Assembly (NCBI GenBank): GCA_029862165.1
Contig: JAOTXU010000012.1
Span: 42,586-106,585 of the forward strand
Reading direction: 5' to 3'
Length of the DNA: 64,000 nucleotides
Origin: Gammaproteobacteria bacterium
Lineage (GTDB): Bacteria; Pseudomonadota; Gammaproteobacteria; Steroidobacterales; JABDKV01
Positions within the stretch are counted from its first letter, which is position 1; every line of letters starts with the position of its first letter. This document shows positions 27,643 through 36,015 of the stretch, piece after piece. Below the pieces are notes generated by a model. It saw only the letters and a program-made list of their open reading frames with translations. It did no database searches and was not told the origin of the DNA. Position numbers and translations under genes: made by a program.

Positions 27643-28257
27643 ATGGAAAGTAGAAACAAAGTACTTGCAGTCGCAAACCTGCGCGAGTTTTTCCACGATT
27701 CGCTGGATACGGCGTTGTCAAACCAGCGCGTCGATGCGGCCGATCACACCGCACACTACATAGTCAATTTGCTAACGTTGTACTCTCGCGCTGACGAACT
27801 CTATGACACCACTTCGGAAGGGCGGCAAATCAAGCCGCTGGCATTCATGCTGGCCGATGCGCTGGAAGCCGATACGCTTAACGACCGTGATCGTGCGTTA
27901 CGACGCTTGGGTGATGTCGCGCTTTTTATGGCTGGCTTTTTCGTGCACAGCTTTAGTCGAAAACTGATCGATGTTGATTACTACATTTCCATGGGTGGTG
28001 GCGCTTACAGCCATTTGTCGGAAACCACTGGCGGTCATGCCGGTTTTCGTGATGTATTTGTAGAGCTGGCAGAGAAATTTCAGCGTTTCGTCGACGTACT
28101 CAATGAAATTAGCGCCATGAGTTGCGGCAACAACGATGAAGACATATTGCGGCTGTACGAGATCTGGATGCGTACAGGCAGCCCCCGGGCCGCCGCCCAG
28201 TTACGTTGTCTCGGCGTTGAGCCGAGTTTTTACTCCGTTAGTCTTCTGACCCAGTGA
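27643..28257 (+). CDS. Conserved-looking unknown protein, first of a coupled pair
   Basis: A 204-residue soluble, mainly alpha-helical protein with no signal or membrane segment. I do not recognise the family. Notable parts are FFHDSLDTALSNQRVDAADHTAHYIVNLLTLYSR at the N-terminus and FFVHSFSRKLIDVDYYISMGGGAYSHLSE in the middle. Histidines, aspartates and tyrosines cluster there, which could be a metal or cofactor site, but this is speculative. GGGAGG lies about 9 nt before the ATG. Its stop overlaps the GTG start of the next gene (GTGA at 28254), so the two are translated together. It is divergent from the EF-G paralogue. Confidence 0.78.
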   Translation: MESRNKVLAVANLREFFHDSLDTALSNQRVDAADHTAHYIVNLLTLYSRADELYDTTSEGRQIKPLAFMLADALEADTLNDRDRALRRLGDVALFMAGFFVHSFSRKLIDVDYYISMGGGAYSHLSETTGGHAGFRDVFVELAEKFQRFVDVLNEISAMSCGNNDEDILRLYEIWMRTGSPRAAAQLRCLGVEPSFYSVSLLTQ

Positions 28258-28931
28258 GTCACGCGCCAGATCTGGCGGCCAGTATTCAGGCTTTACTGGA
28301 GCATATTTACGACGTGCCATCACGCTGCGATATCGCCGACTACCTGATTACCGATCGCAGCCTGGTCAAAGCGCTACAACAGAATCCTAATGCACGCGAG
28401 GTTAACGAGAAATTACTGGTGTCTGAAGATGGCGCTCATCTGGATCTTAGTCTTTACGTCAGTGCCGAAGTATTGAACCGCCTAGGCAAGCATGACCCGT
28501 TAGTCAATCTACATCATCGCAACTTGTCGGACTTCTGGTTAGTTGTGGAGGGTATCAGTCATTTCCTCTATCTGGCGTGGAATGGGCATCACGATAGACC
28601 CGTGACGCTGCTTGAGCTGGAGTTACAAGCGGAAGTCGATAAGTTCGTTGCAGCCCTGCACTTGCTCGATCAACAAGGGGAGTACAAGATCTCGGACGAA
28701 CTGCATCGAAACCTGTTTGAATATTCTCGATTCGATGACAGACTAAATGCTGAGCATCTAGTGCGCTATCGTCATGCAAGCCGCTATGCGGGCAAGTACT
28801 GCAAGACACTCTATCGTCGTTTCATGCAGCGGGTGCGCCGGCCCAGCATGCTGACCGAACTGCGGCGTTTCTACCGTTTGCCGCAGTCAGCCAAGATCCG
28901 GCACATCGATACGACCTTCTGTACCGTCTGA
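28254..28931 (+). CDS. Unknown soluble protein, second of a coupled pair
   Basis: A 225-residue protein without signal peptide or membrane segments, beginning with GTG in a GTGA overlap with the preceding stop. The family is not recognised. It reads as helical, with a run VNLHHRNLSDFWLVVEGISHFLYLAWNG in the middle that is rich in His and aromatic residues, then ELELQAEVDKFVAALHLLDQ, and a strongly basic C-terminus (YAGKYCKTLYRRFMQRVRRP) that could contact nucleic acid or RNA. The pair stands between an EF-G paralogue and a lipoprotein gene. Joint expression suggests a complex. Confidence 0.78.
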   Translation: MSHAPDLAASIQALLEHIYDVPSRCDIADYLITDRSLVKALQQNPNAREVNEKLLVSEDGAHLDLSLYVSAEVLNRLGKHDPLVNLHHRNLSDFWLVVEGISHFLYLAWNGHHDRPVTLLELELQAEVDKFVAALHLLDQQGEYKISDELHRNLFEYSRFDDRLNAEHLVRYRHASRYAGKYCKTLYRRFMQRVRRPSMLTELRRFYRLPQSAKIRHIDTTFCTV

Positions 28932-28961
28932 CGTCGCCACGGAAAATTATTTGTTCCTAGC

Positions 28962-29582
28962 CTAGCGGCCGTGCGCCTCGTCAACTCTCTGGCGGAAATC
29001 TTTCGCCCAACGGTTGAAGAGAATCTTGGCATCACCCGTATGAGTCAAACCGGCCCTAAGAATGCGGCTGCCGCTGCCCCATCGAACGGCTGCTGCAATT
29101 TGCTCGCCTGTTACCGAATCGACAAATTCGCCCTCCATGGACGCTCCACCCAGACCGGCACCGGTGATCTTGGTGTAGATCAGCAGGTTCAGTGCGCCTA
29201 TCGAGCCATCGACGTCGGTGATACCGACCCGGATTGTCGCCGTTTCGGGTCCGGGCACGTCCACTAGCTGATACCCGTCATCTTTGGCCAGCGCATCGCC
29301 TACTCTTGTTTCAACGTATGCCCGGAGTTCTTGCAGTTCCTTCTCGGTGAACTTACGTTCTCCTTCAGGTTGGCTATACAGCATCCGAACCGGTTCGATA
29401 ATGAATTGGGAATAGTCACCCAGTTTGCCACTATCAAAAACCAGATGATTTTCGTCGAATTCCTGAAGCCTGGAGTAGTCACTGAGAAAGCCGGTCTGAC
29501 TTGGCTTTCGTACCGGGGTTGCGCACCCGGCAACAGCAATTATCGCTGCCAAACCAAGCACTGTAGTTGTATGCTTCATCAT
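28962..29582 (-). CDS. DUF3313 family lipoprotein
   Basis: A 206-residue lipoprotein: lipobox VAGC at about 17-20 and then the DUF3313 signature GFLSDYSRLQEF. The remaining chain has the family features YVETRVGDALAKDDGYQLVD and ARAAVRWG-like C-terminal helix. DUF3313 proteins are outer-membrane-associated and of unknown function. Two ATGs are adjacent (29582 and 29579), with GGGGAGA just upstream. It stands alone, 30 nt from the convergent 28254-28931 gene. Confidence 0.85.
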   Translation of the reverse strand: MMKHTTTVLGLAAIIAVAGCATPVRKPSQTGFLSDYSRLQEFDENHLVFDSGKLGDYSQFIIEPVRMLYSQPEGERKFTEKELQELRAYVETRVGDALAKDDGYQLVDVPGPETATIRVGITDVDGSIGALNLLIYTKITGAGLGGASMEGEFVDSVTGEQIAAAVRWGSGSRILRAGLTHTGDAKILFNRWAKDFRQRVDEAHGR

Positions 29583-29705
29583 TCTCCCCTGTCAGCCCTG
29601 CCACGGCAGCAGAATACATGAGTGTAGCCCAAGGGAAACACGATGTTGCGCTGGGCCCGAATGGCTCGCTGAATATTCAGTCAGCGGGCGTATCTAAAAG
29701 ATTTT

Positions 29706-30554
29706 CTACCGGCCCGACGCAGGCGCCAGCGCGGCTATAAAGGTTTCCGGTTCCGGCCGGATCCGATAGTTGTCGGTCTGATCCGCCAGTACAATCGTGC
29801 CGGTCGCGTCGACTACGATTACGGTGGGCAACACACTTTCAGAATTGTAGCCTAGTACCTGCATTCCAGCCGGTAGACTGTGCTGCCACTCAATGCCCAG
29901 TTGCCGCGCAATACGATTGTCGACGTCAACCACAAAACGCATCGGTGCATCGAATCGTTTTGCGAGCTGGGCGCTTTTTGTCTGCGGTTGCGGACTGATC
30001 AAAATTACTTGAATTTTCTTCTCGGCCAGACTTTTGTAAGATGCCGCGATCTCCTTTATCTGCGCCATGCACAGCGGACACCAGTTACCGCGGTAGAACA
30101 GCAACACCGCCGGGTAACCACGCAAATCCTCTGTATTGAATTTGGTGCCTGCGGAGTCTGTCGCCGAGAATTCTGGCAAGGCCGCGCCGATACGCAGGGC
30201 TGTTGCCGGCGCGCGGTGGAACCGCGAATACCAAAAAAGATAAAGCAGATAAGCGATCGCGCCCGCAATGCCCAGCACCACAACCACGATGTTCTGGTCC
30301 AACGGTCCGGCAAATGAAAGTAGTACACCGGCCAGCGTGATAGCGCTGATTGCTGGCAGCCACGGGTGGGATCTGGGCAGGTTTCGAAGCACCATTACCC
30401 ACATGAAAAATAGACCCATTGGGGCATGACTCAACAGCACCCCTAACCAGCCCGGGCTGAGGTCATCGTACAGTTTTTGCGCGGCAATGAACGTGACAAC
30501 GACCGCATAGGGTCCGTAGGCGCTGATAAATACAGACTTGAGGAGATTGTTCAT
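29706..30554 (-). CDS. Membrane-anchored redoxin (AhpC/TSA-type)
   Basis: A 282-residue protein with four hydrophobic segments in residues 1-115 and a thioredoxin-fold peroxiredoxin-like domain from about 130 to 280. The catalytic region reads FYRGNWCPLCMAQ, a CxxC motif (CPLC) at the usual peroxidatic position. It is therefore probably a thiol-disulfide reductase or peroxiredoxin-like protein held at the inner membrane; which face it looks to is not settled. Short antiparallel neighbours make it a single gene, divergent from the methyltransferase gene at 30602 with 47 nt between starts. Confidence 0.82.
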   Translation of the reverse strand: MNNLLKSVFISAYGPYAVVVTFIAAQKLYDDLSPGWLGVLLSHAPMGLFFMWVMVLRNLPRSHPWLPAISAITLAGVLLSFAGPLDQNIVVVVLGIAGAIAYLLYLFWYSRFHRAPATALRIGAALPEFSATDSAGTKFNTEDLRGYPAVLLFYRGNWCPLCMAQIKEIAASYKSLAEKKIQVILISPQPQTKSAQLAKRFDAPMRFVVDVDNRIARQLGIEWQHSLPAGMQVLGYNSESVLPTVIVVDATGTIVLADQTDNYRIRPEPETFIAALAPASGR

Positions 30555-30601
30555 GTTCTGGCATATTCTACGCTTCCACCAGGGGTTAGGGGACTACCTA
30601 A

Positions 30602-31426
30602 ATGCATAGAGTATTGATTGCCATTTTATTAACAGCTTCGGTTTGCGATGTGTCGTTGGCCGACCGATTTGCAGCGGACCAGCATCGTAACGCGGCACAG
30701 TTGACTCGATTTGCTGTGGGTTCCCATCGATCCGCAGCGAATATTTCCCGCAATCCGTCGCGGCACCCGGTGGAGACCTTGATGTTTTTCGGCATACAGC
30801 CTGATATGACAGTGGTGGAGATTTCGCCGGGTGGTGGTGGTTGGTACACAGAAATTCTAGCGCCGTTTCTGCGCAATCGTGGTACGTATTATGCCGGGAG
30901 CTACGACCCCGAATCGGAACGGGAGTACTACCGGCGCAATGCGGTGCGGTATACCGACAAGTTGGCCGAATACTCGCAACATTATGATCGGGTTAATGTC
31001 GGAATTTTCGCGCCACCGGAGCAAACCGATACCGTAGCCGAAGGCAGCGCTGATATGGTGCTGACCTTTCGCAACTCGCACAACTGGATGCGCGACGGTG
31101 TTGGGCAACAGGCGTACAACGCGGTTTCTCGCATGCTCAAGCCTGGCGGCGTACTGGGCGTTGTTCAGCATCGCGCAAAAGCGGGTAGCAAAGTCGATCC
31201 GAGCAAGGGATACATTACTGAAGAAAAAATTATTGCTATGGCGGAAACCGCTGGCCTGCGTCTTGTCGCATCCAGCGAGGTGAATGCCAATCCGAATGAC
31301 ACAGCAGATCATCCGGAAGGCGTATGGACATTGCCGCCGGGCTTGCGGCTAAAGGATCAGGATCGCGAAAAATATATCGCGATAGGCGAGAGCGATCGTA
31401 TGACGCTCAAGTTCGTGAAAGACTAA
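30602..31426 (+). CDS. Exported methyltransferase-like protein (COG4798 type)
   Basis: A 274-residue protein with a typical signal peptide (MHRVLIAILLTASVCDVSLA, cleavage near 20) and a SAM-dependent methyltransferase-like domain: VVEISPGGGGWYTEILAPFL carries the glycine-rich SAM motif, and DMVLTFRNSHNWM and LKPGGVLGVVQH correspond to motifs II and III. It matches the predicted methyltransferases of COG4798, which often carry signal peptides. Because SAM is not normally present in the periplasm, activity is puzzling. GGGG lies upstream of the ATG at 30602. Confidence 0.8.
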   Translation: MHRVLIAILLTASVCDVSLADRFAADQHRNAAQLTRFAVGSHRSAANISRNPSRHPVETLMFFGIQPDMTVVEISPGGGGWYTEILAPFLRNRGTYYAGSYDPESEREYYRRNAVRYTDKLAEYSQHYDRVNVGIFAPPEQTDTVAEGSADMVLTFRNSHNWMRDGVGQQAYNAVSRMLKPGGVLGVVQHRAKAGSKVDPSKGYITEEKIIAMAETAGLRLVASSEVNANPNDTADHPEGVWTLPPGLRLKDQDREKYIAIGESDRMTLKFVKD

Positions 31427-31480
31427 ACTCGTTTCCGGACGGGCCGGGTAGTCGCTAACAGGGGAACGGGGAGAACAGCT

Positions 31481-31882
31481 ATGAATACGAAAAAATACGT
31501 CATTGCATCGATTGCAGCGGGCGTGTGGATATTTTTCTATGGCTTTATTGTCAATGCTGTACTGTTGAAAGACTTTTATACCGCGAATGTAAGTCCGGAC
31601 CTGATGCGCCCCGAAGGACAGGAAGTCATGTGGGCGATAATTGCATCGTGTTTGTTGCAGGGCTTTGCACTGGCTTGGATTTTTACCAAGGGGTACGAAG
31701 ACAAGGGTATCGGTGAAGGTCTGCGATTTGGTTTGTTGATCGCCTGGTTTGTGGCCGCACTCTACCTGCTCTTCTACGCGATACAACCGTGGGGTATGAC
31801 GACTACGTTGGTTTCGATTGTGGCTGATGGCATCATGTATTTGGGTGCCGGGGTCGTCATTGCCGTGCTCTACAAGCGCTGA
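31481..31882 (+). CDS. Small four-helix membrane protein, unknown
   Basis: A 133-residue integral-membrane protein with four hydrophobic segments near 7-28, 48-68, 80-102 and 108-130. I recognise no family with confidence; DUF1761-like proteins have this size and topology. GGGGAGA lies 6 nt before the ATG. It is in line with the methyltransferase gene, 54 nt downstream, and may be cotranscribed. Convergent to the aldo/keto reductase gene. Confidence 0.72.
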   Translation: MNTKKYVIASIAAGVWIFFYGFIVNAVLLKDFYTANVSPDLMRPEGQEVMWAIIASCLLQGFALAWIFTKGYEDKGIGEGLRFGLLIAWFVAALYLLFYAIQPWGMTTTLVSIVADGIMYLGAGVVIAVLYKR

Positions 31883-31889
31883 TCACGAC

Positions 31890-32837
31890 TTAGCTGCGGA
31901 CATACGGGGCTAGCACGTTGTCAATACGCGCAATCGCGTGCGCATCAAGATGCCTGCCCGATGCACCGGCATTGTCTGTTACCTGATCGGGGCGACTGGC
32001 ACCGATGATAGCGGACGAAACATTAGCTTGACGTAGCACCCAGGCCAGCGCGAGCTGAGCCATTGATATGTCCAAATCGTCGGCTATAGCCTGTAGTTGC
32101 TGGACTGCCGACAACAACTTGTCGTCCTTGGCGCGATCCATGAAATCATTCATGGCCGGATTTACGGCTCTCGAATCGGCCGGTAGTGGTGCGCCCGGCC
32201 GGTACTTCCCTGTGAGGACACCTTGCGCCAGCGGCGACCAGACTATCTGGCTGATGCCGCTGGCAGCGCACAGCGGCATGACCTCGCGCTCCGGATCTCG
32301 CCACAGCATCGAATACTGGGGCTGACTTGAAACGAAGCGCACAACATCCGGTATATCTAACGCGGCCCCGATCTGTTCGGGGCCCCATTCGCTAAAACCG
32401 ACGTAGCGAGCCTTACCGGCATCAACGACCTCTGTTAAGGCCTGCATGGTTTCGGCCAGCGGCGTGTCGTGATCGTAGCGATGGCATTGATATAGGTCGA
32501 CATAGTCTGTGCGCAGACGCGTTAGTGACGCATCGATTTGCTTGTGTATTTGTTGAGCTGACAGCCCGCTGTCGGTTTGCGACATCGGAAAATAGAGCTT
32601 TGTCGCCAGAATATAGTCTTTGCGTGGGTAGTCACTTAGCGTCGCGCCTAGAAATTCTTCGGCAGCGCCATGGGCGTATACATTTGCGGTGTCAATGAAG
32701 TTGATACCGCAGTCAAACGCCTGGCGCACACAGGCTCTCGCCGTGTCACTGTCCACACCTCCGCCATAGGTCAGCCACGAACCCAGGGCGATCTCGGAAA
32801 CTCTCAGGTCACTGCTTCCCAGTTGGCGATATTTCAT
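31890..32837 (-). CDS. Aldo/keto reductase
   Basis: A 315-residue NADPH-dependent oxidoreductase of the aldo/keto reductase family, closest to the YghZ/KvBeta-like group. It starts MKYRQLGSSDLRVSEIALGSWLT, contains the catalytic residues in FIDTANVYAHG (Asp and Tyr), ILATKLYFP (Lys) and DLYQCHRYD (His), and the NADP-binding GVLTGKYRPG and IIGASRPDQV. It reduces aldehydes or ketones; the substrate is unknown. ATG at 32837. Stands alone. Confidence 0.92.
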   Translation of the reverse strand: MKYRQLGSSDLRVSEIALGSWLTYGGGVDSDTARACVRQAFDCGINFIDTANVYAHGAAEEFLGATLSDYPRKDYILATKLYFPMSQTDSGLSAQQIHKQIDASLTRLRTDYVDLYQCHRYDHDTPLAETMQALTEVVDAGKARYVGFSEWGPEQIGAALDIPDVVRFVSSQPQYSMLWRDPEREVMPLCAASGISQIVWSPLAQGVLTGKYRPGAPLPADSRAVNPAMNDFMDRAKDDKLLSAVQQLQAIADDLDISMAQLALAWVLRQANVSSAIIGASRPDQVTDNAGASGRHLDAHAIARIDNVLAPYVRS

Positions 32838-32965
32838 GCGAGCAATTGTACATTAGGTCGGGAGTGACCCTTTGCGATGTTCCAGGGCGCGGAATCCTTG
32901 CTGCGAGACTGGCTGCAGGGAACGAGAAAATGAGTCTGTGCTCGATTGAGGGAGACGTTTGACTA

Positions 32966-35398
32966 TCAGGCGAGTTGGACGACGTTTTGTTCGTTGGTCT
33001 CGGCCGCGTTGGTTTCGAGTGCCTGACGCATCATGCTTGCGTCAAGTGGCCTGCTGAACAAATAACCCTGCATGTATACACAACCCTTGTCACGTAACGC
33101 ATGGGCCTGCGCCATTGTTTCCACACCCTCAGCGATGACATCGAGCTTAAGGGAACGAGCCATAGCGATTATCGAGGCGGTAATGGCCGCATCGTCAGCA
33201 TCCATGGTGATGTCCTCGACAAAAGACCGGTCGATCTTGATGATATCGATTGGAAAACGCTTCAAATAGCTCAATGATGAGTAGCCTGTGCCAAAATCGT
33301 CAACCGAGATGTGCATGCCCATCGCCTTGAGTTCGGTCAATGTAAATACTGTCTCTTCGGCATTGCGCATGATCGTTCCTTCGGTCAACTCCAGTTCCAG
33401 CGCCGCGGGGTCCAGTCCGGATTTCGCCAGCGCCTGGGAGACGACCAGCACCAGAGTGTTTTGCCGGAACTGTCGTTCAGAAAGATTGACGGCAACTTTG
33501 AATTGGGTAAAACCTGCATCGTGCCACGACTTGGCCTGCAAACAGGCTTCTTGCAGTACCCACTGACCGATCGGAATCATCAGGCCAATCTCTTCGGCCA
33601 GCGGGATAAACTCGGCGGGTGAAACCATGCCACGCTCGGGATGCACCCAGCGTATTAGGGCCTCAGCACCAAATATGCGACCCGTGCGGATGTCGACCTG
33701 CGGCTGATAGTGAATTTCAAACTGGTCGCGTTCCAGCGCTTTGCGCAAGTCACTTTCCAGATCTAGCCGACTGATGGTGACAGGAGACATCGACTCATTG
33801 TAGAACTTGAAATTGTTTCGTCCGGCGTCTTTTGCGTGATACATGGCGGTATCTGCATGCTTGAGTAGTGAGTGCACATCTGTGCCGTCACGGGGGAATT
33901 GCGCAATTCCCATACTCGTACTACAAAACAAATCCTGATCACCGATGGTAAATGGTTCTGCAAATGTGTCGAGAACAGCCTGTGCAGCGCGACGGACCTC
34001 CATGATTTGGTTTACATCGTCCAGCGCCAGCGCAAATTCGTCACCGCCGAGGCGCGCGAGCATGCCACCGAGTGGTCTGGAATGATCTAGTGAGACTACA
34101 TTGTGATTATCGAGTAAAATACTCAACCGGTTTGCGATACTGCACAGTAGCTCGTCTCCAGCGTCATGACCCAACGTGTCGTTAATACGTTTGAATCGGT
34201 CAACATCGAAATACAGCACTGTGACGCTCCTGTTCTCCAGCTTTGCCTGATGCACAGCAGTGCTTAGATTTTCGTCAAAGTACAAGCGGTTGGGTAATTT
34301 TGTCAGGGCATCGTTGTAAGCAAGAAAATGAATTCGTTCCTCAGCGGACTTGCGGCTAGAGATATCGCTTAGCACATAGATCAGCGCCAGAGGTTCTTCG
34401 CCCTCGTGCAAGACCGATGCAGACATGCTCAATGTTAGTGAATCGCCATTGGGATGCCGGTAACAAGTCTCAACATCCCGTAAGGTTTCACCTCTTGCAA
34501 GTTGAGCATGCGTCTGATTGTCGCGATGCAGCTGCTGTCCGGGGCGAAAGACGCTCTCTATCAGATCTTCCTCAGTCGCTCCAAGCAGTTCGCAGGCGGC
34601 AGGATTGAGCAACTTGATAGTGCCAGTCGTATCAGTAACCACCAAAGCATCGGTCATTGTGTCGATAATTCTCTGGCCGGCCAGGGAAGCGGTGATATCA
34701 CAAAGTCTGTAATTCCACGTCACGTACGCAAGCACACAAAAAAGTAAAAAGATCGGTGCGAAGCCGATCGGGTACAGCGGTATCCCAATTGTGCCCAGGT
34801 AGTCGACACCGCTCATGCTGGCGCCGGCAATGCCGATCATCACCAGACGCAAGCGTCGTGCACGCGTGCTGTTCGTCTTTGCGGATTGATATTCGCGCCA
34901 CAATAACGTGAGACTGCATCCCAGCGCAGCGGCGACATAGACCATGAAAGCTGTGCCAACGATGCCATAGTGCGGGTAATAGCCCCACCATTGCGGGATA
35001 ACCTCGCTAATATGATGTGCTGAAACCCAGCCGGTGACCAGAAATATGCTGGAGATGATGACGCAGCCGTAGATGACCCGACGCAGACGAATGTGCGCAT
35101 CAACCAGGGTAGCCGCGAACATGAGTGCTGCGGTGGGCGTAAAGACGATACCCATTGTTCCGAAGCGGGCCCATAAGTCGGCAGCAATTGGGGACACCGA
35201 GAGGTACATGATAGTCGAGCCGGTCATCCACAACAGCATTGCCGCTGTGATTAGTGCGAATGGGATGGCGGCCGGTGAACGGTATTCCCGGGTTAACGTT
35301 GCGATGCCAAGAAACAAAACAGCCGCAGCCGCAGCACCTGTTGGCACCGCATGTATGTTGAATGCGTAGCTGGCCGCTTGCGCTGCTTCGCCAATCAT
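32966..35398 (-). CDS. Membrane GGDEF-EAL c-di-GMP regulator with PAS domain
   Basis: An 810-residue signalling protein. Residues about 8-225 hold seven or eight membrane segments in the arrangement of a 7TM sensor region. A PAS domain follows (about 250-360), then a GGDEF domain (ARLGGDEFALAL near 450) and an EAL domain (EALIRW near 580, DDFGTGYSSLSYL near 700). Both motifs are intact by eye, so it may make and break cyclic-di-GMP, but activity is not proven by motif. AAGGGG lies before the ATG at 35398; an upstream open part is not part of the protein. Divergent from the FHA gene at 35610. Confidence 0.92.
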   Translation of the reverse strand: MIGEAAQAASYAFNIHAVPTGAAAAAVLFLGIATLTREYRSPAAIPFALITAAMLLWMTGSTIMYLSVSPIAADLWARFGTMGIVFTPTAALMFAATLVDAHIRLRRVIYGCVIISSIFLVTGWVSAHHISEVIPQWWGYYPHYGIVGTAFMVYVAAALGCSLTLLWREYQSAKTNSTRARRLRLVMIGIAGASMSGVDYLGTIGIPLYPIGFAPIFLLFCVLAYVTWNYRLCDITASLAGQRIIDTMTDALVVTDTTGTIKLLNPAACELLGATEEDLIESVFRPGQQLHRDNQTHAQLARGETLRDVETCYRHPNGDSLTLSMSASVLHEGEEPLALIYVLSDISSRKSAEERIHFLAYNDALTKLPNRLYFDENLSTAVHQAKLENRSVTVLYFDVDRFKRINDTLGHDAGDELLCSIANRLSILLDNHNVVSLDHSRPLGGMLARLGGDEFALALDDVNQIMEVRRAAQAVLDTFAEPFTIGDQDLFCSTSMGIAQFPRDGTDVHSLLKHADTAMYHAKDAGRNNFKFYNESMSPVTISRLDLESDLRKALERDQFEIHYQPQVDIRTGRIFGAEALIRWVHPERGMVSPAEFIPLAEEIGLMIPIGQWVLQEACLQAKSWHDAGFTQFKVAVNLSERQFRQNTLVLVVSQALAKSGLDPAALELELTEGTIMRNAEETVFTLTELKAMGMHISVDDFGTGYSSLSYLKRFPIDIIKIDRSFVEDITMDADDAAITASIIAMARSLKLDVIAEGVETMAQAHALRDKGCVYMQGYLFSRPLDASMMRQALETNAAETNEQNVVQLA

Positions 35399-35609
35399 TT
35401 GGACCCCTTTCACTTCACCTGCTACGGCACCCTTACGCAGCGTGTTACCTAATCTTCTCAAGTAATGGAGCAATCGTCCGTGATCGGCTTCACAACCGCC
35501 CGCGGGTTGCCGGCGAATCCGCACAAGATTGGATGCTTATGGTAATCTTCGTTGACTCCACGCCGGTTAGTTAGTGCCAGTGTGTTCTCGCGGCAATTCA
35601 ACATAAAGT

Positions 35610-35972
35610 ATGGTCCAAACCACCGACAGGGTGTCATCAGGCAACCCCGAAAAACCGCAACGCAACGGCGGCGCGAGAATAGTCGTGACCTATAAAGGGA
35701 AGCGGATAGCCAAGTATAAGTTGGCGAAACGCAGGATCATGATAGGCAGACGTCACGATTGCGACATTCGCATCAACTCGCGCAGTGCGAGTCGTCATCA
35801 CGCACAAATATTTTCCGTGCTGGATCAGGATTTCGTGCTTGATCTCGACAGCAAGAATGGAACCTTCGTGAACGCCCGACGCATCAAGAAGCATACCCTG
35901 GAAAATGGTGACACGATCAGCATCGGCGGCTTTGATCTGGCGTTTACCCGTCCGCCCAAAGACCTCCAGTAA
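35610..35972 (+). CDS. FHA-domain protein
   Basis: A 120-residue protein that is essentially a single forkhead-associated domain (phosphothreonine-peptide binding). Seen: IMIGRRHDCDIRI, SRSASRHHAQIF and the ending LDSKNGTFVNARRI, NGDTISIGG. The first 20 residues are polar and unconserved. It may read phosphorylation made by a Ser/Thr kinase elsewhere. ATG at 35610 has only a weak ribosome-binding site. Followed 43 nt later by the LTA4H-like gene, possibly in one operon. Confidence 0.88.
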   Translation: MVQTTDRVSSGNPEKPQRNGGARIVVTYKGKRIAKYKLAKRRIMIGRRHDCDIRINSRSASRHHAQIFSVLDQDFVLDLDSKNGTFVNARRIKKHTLENGDTISIGGFDLAFTRPPKDLQ

Positions 35973-36015
35973 TCGCGTTTGGAACCTTCAGCCGTTGCAA
36001 GCCAAGGATCGTATT

